Origin: Bacillota bacterium
GTDB lineage: Bacteria; Bacillota; Clostridia; Acetivibrionales; DSM-1351
Reading direction: 5' to 3'
NCBI GenBank assembly: GCA_023390335.1
Contig: JAEWCZ010000054.1
Coordinates: forward strand, 1-53,346
Length of the DNA stretch: 53,346 nt
Shown: positions 53,327 to 53,346 of the stretch, one piece after another
Numbering within the stretch: position 1 is the first letter of the stretch
Layout: every line of letters starts with the position of its first letter
Translations under genes and position numbers: made by a program
Notes under the pieces: generated by a model
Told to the model about the DNA's origin: nothing
The model's input: only the letters and a program-made list of their open reading frames with translations
The model's database searches: none

Positions 53327-53346
53327 GACCCATTAGCTCAGTTGGC
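53327..53346 (+). tRNA. 5' part of a second tRNA, cut by the window end
   Basis: GACCCATTAGCTCAGTTGGC is the acceptor strand, D-arm start and D-loop of a tRNA, 3 nt after the tRNA-Gln CCA. The anticodon lies outside the window; the start would suit a clostridial tRNA-Lys, but identity cannot be shown. Confidence 0.85.

Overview
The window looks like chromosomal DNA from a low-GC, spore-forming Clostridium of the Ruminiclostridium group (C. cellulolyticum / C. papyrosolvens type). This placement is inference, resting on AT-rich spacers, strong GGAGG ribosome binding sites, an alpha/beta-type small acid-soluble spore protein, a T-box pheST operon, a GH94 disaccharide phosphorylase under a LacI repressor, and clostridial gene order such as mltG-trmR-U32 peptidase. 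It is mostly core genome. I see no prophage, transposase or complete CRISPR array.

Layout. Positions 1-200 carry, on the minus strand, what looks like the promoter and leader of an rRNA operon whose 16S gene would lie just left of the window. A plus-strand L,D-transpeptidase follows (375-749). From 759 to 21947 nearly everything is on the minus strand: a split ThrE-type exporter, a class B penicillin-binding protein, a tRNA wobble-uridine modification pair (U32 hydroxylase plus TrmR methyltransferase) with MltG, TypA, MutS2, an acyl-CoA synthetase with an XRE-cupin regulator, small membrane proteins, a DnaJ/TPR protein with a cysteine-rich tail, PgsA, a thioesterase, the tryptophan-sensing RNA-binding protein TRAP (MtrB) and DnaE. 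A plus-strand Cys-rich orphan (22155-22763) precedes SecA and the YerC/TrpR-like regulator (minus). Next comes a plus-strand anchored protein with a duplicated, unrecognised domain (26613-28013), then a 212-bp palindromic element between convergent genes.

From 28349 to 42569 (minus): an ECF S-component abutting homoserine dehydrogenase, an ACT-domain protein, threonine synthase, a patatin-like lipase, a TPR membrane protein, FolC, an unknown protein, Pgi, and pheST behind a T-box. The spore SASP (38512) is on plus. A near-consensus promoter divergent from the pheS promoter drives an uncharacterised three-gene plus-strand set (42691-44767): membrane PH-like protein, coiled-coil protein, zinc-ribbon membrane protein. 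GH94 phosphorylase and LacI (44808-48247, minus) share a 14-bp palindromic operator placed before each gene. TrmH-type methyltransferase, a DRTGG-like protein and a TGS-nucleoside kinase fusion follow (minus). The right edge holds plus-strand prfC, a consensus promoter, tRNA-Gln(TTG) and the first 20 nt of another tRNA.

Most unusual signals: a solitary 32-nt type I-C-like CRISPR repeat at 3896-3927, the palindrome at 28069-28280, the duplicated-domain protein, TRAP with a small partner gene, and the three-gene module. No single undescribed system is proven by the sequence.
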